In this document: positions 6,078 to 6,418 of the stretch, piece after piece | How the letters are laid out: every line of letters starts with the position of its first letter | Numbering within the stretch: the first letter of the stretch is position 1 | NCBI GenBank assembly: GCA_013202185.1 | Contig: JABMSA010000735.1 | Coordinates: forward strand, 1 to 6,418 | Source: Planctomycetota bacterium | GTDB taxonomy: Bacteria; Planctomycetota; PUPC01; JABMSA01 | Reading direction: 5' to 3' | Length of the DNA: 6,418 bases | Translations under genes and position numbers: made by a program | Notes under the pieces: model-generated | Databases searched by the model: none | Told to the model about the DNA's origin: nothing | The model's input: the letters and a program-made list of their open reading frames with translations, nothing else

Positions 6078-6085
6078 GGAGGTGA
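6078..6085 (+). promoter_or_regulatory. Ribosome binding site deciding the GTG start of the SDR gene
   Basis: GGAGGTGA is close to the full anti-Shine-Dalgarno complement. Its GGAGG core ends seven bases before the GTG at 6090. The product starts MTDLFSVEGKKAIVTG, placing the nucleotide-binding motif at the usual distance from the N-terminus. Confidence 0.75.
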
Positions 6086-6089
6086 CAAA

Positions 6090-6418
6090 GTGACTGATCT
6101 GTTTTCCGTTGAGGGCAAGAAAGCAATCGTCACCGGCGCTGCGCGAGGACTTGGTCGGGGCATGGCCCAAGGGTTGCACGATGCAGGCGTCGAGTTGGCT
6201 CTAATAGACATTGTCGACAACATTCACGATGTGGCCGACAAGATGGGGTCCGAAGGCCCACGTGTCGCCTCGGTTCAGGCCGATCTTGCCCAGCGCGATC
6301 AATTGAGGCGCGCCTTCGGTCAAGCGGTTTCGGGGCTTGGAGGTCTCGATATCCTGTTGAACAACGCGGGCACGACTCGTTGGAGCGAGGCCGAAGACAT
6401 GAGCGAGGAAGACTGGGA
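6090..6418 (+). CDS. Short-chain dehydrogenase/reductase, KduD-like, 5' part (3' end outside window)
   Basis: The first 109 residues of a classical SDR are present; the gene runs off the right edge, and about 250 residues would be normal. The dinucleotide site TGAARGLG has Gly16, Gly20 and Gly22. Asp40 at the end of the second strand (LALIDI) indicates NAD(H). An ADL motif holds Asp65, and the NNAG motif lies at 91-94. The catalytic Ser-Tyr-Lys lies beyond the window. The combination 'FSVEGK', 'GLGRGMAQGL', 'DILLNNAG' and 'SEEDW' closely recalls KduD, the dehydrogenase of uronate breakdown that acts on 2-keto-3-deoxygluconate isomers (also called 2-deoxy-D-gluconate 3-dehydrogenase). Gluconate 5-dehydrogenases and other sugar SDRs share parts of this, so KduD is the best guess rather than a firm call. 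The gene begins with GTG 71 bases after the alcohol dehydrogenase stop. Confidence 0.88.
   Translation, partial: MTDLFSVEGKKAIVTGAARGLGRGMAQGLHDAGVELALIDIVDNIHDVADKMGSEGPRVASVQADLAQRDQLRRAFGQAVSGLGGLDILLNNAGTTRWSEAEDMSEEDW

Noticed and set aside
6019..6089. Regulatory element or promoter before the SDR gene
   Set aside because: Only short GTGACA-like repeats and no convincing -10/-35 pair or dyad. The only clear signal is the ribosome binding site.
1..6418. Defence system, mobile element, CRISPR array or RNA gene
   Set aside because: Every substantial stretch is explained by transporter and dehydrogenase genes in one orientation. No transposase, integrase, terminal inverted repeats, spaced direct repeats or tRNA/rRNA-like sequence was seen.

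Overview
The window is one strand-uniform gene cluster, all on the + strand, carrying most of a CUT1/MalFGK-type ABC importer followed by two oxidoreductase genes. In order it holds: the 3' end of a type 1 substrate-binding protein; a 90-base gap with a strong palindrome; two MalF/MalG-like permeases; an 84-residue two-helix membrane protein; two different MalK/UgpC-like ATPases; a zinc-dependent medium-chain alcohol dehydrogenase; and the 5' end of a short-chain dehydrogenase resembling KduD. Both edges cut genes: the binding protein lacks its N-terminal part and the SDR lacks its C-terminal part. No RNA gene, mobile element, CRISPR array or gap longer than 300 bases is present.

The organism is a bacterium with a GC content a little above half, Shine-Dalgarno-led starts and frequent GTG starts (three of the seven starts visible). 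The protein style and the long sugar-importer operon fit a free-living heterotroph such as a Chloroflexota (Anaerolineae/Caldilineae-type) bacterium. That placement is an impression from memory and cannot be proven from the sequence.

The logical flow is: the binding protein captures a sugar, sugar acid or polyol outside the cell; the two permeases form the channel; two non-identical ATPases power it; and the two dehydrogenases probably oxidise the imported compound. Spacing is tight from the first permease to the first ATPase (13, 18 and -3 bases), and 36 to 81 bases further down, so one transcript is likely. The palindrome after the binding-protein gene probably adjusts the ratio of binding protein to transporter.

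The most interesting part is the ATPase pair. Most CUT1 operons carry one ATPase gene or none. Here there are two, and the first has lost the switch histidine (Thr191 at the position of MalK His192) while the second keeps it. Both carry glutamate instead of the conserved Q-loop glutamine (Glu81 and Glu82). Together with the small two-helix protein, this layout recalls the rhizobial glycerol importer GlpSTPQUV, in which GlpS also lacks the switch histidine and GlpU is a small membrane protein. The window therefore probably encodes an asymmetric-ATPase importer with a small, uncharacterised membrane partner. Its substrate is not determined: the KduD-like SDR hints at uronate-derived sugar acids, the Glp-like layout at a polyol.
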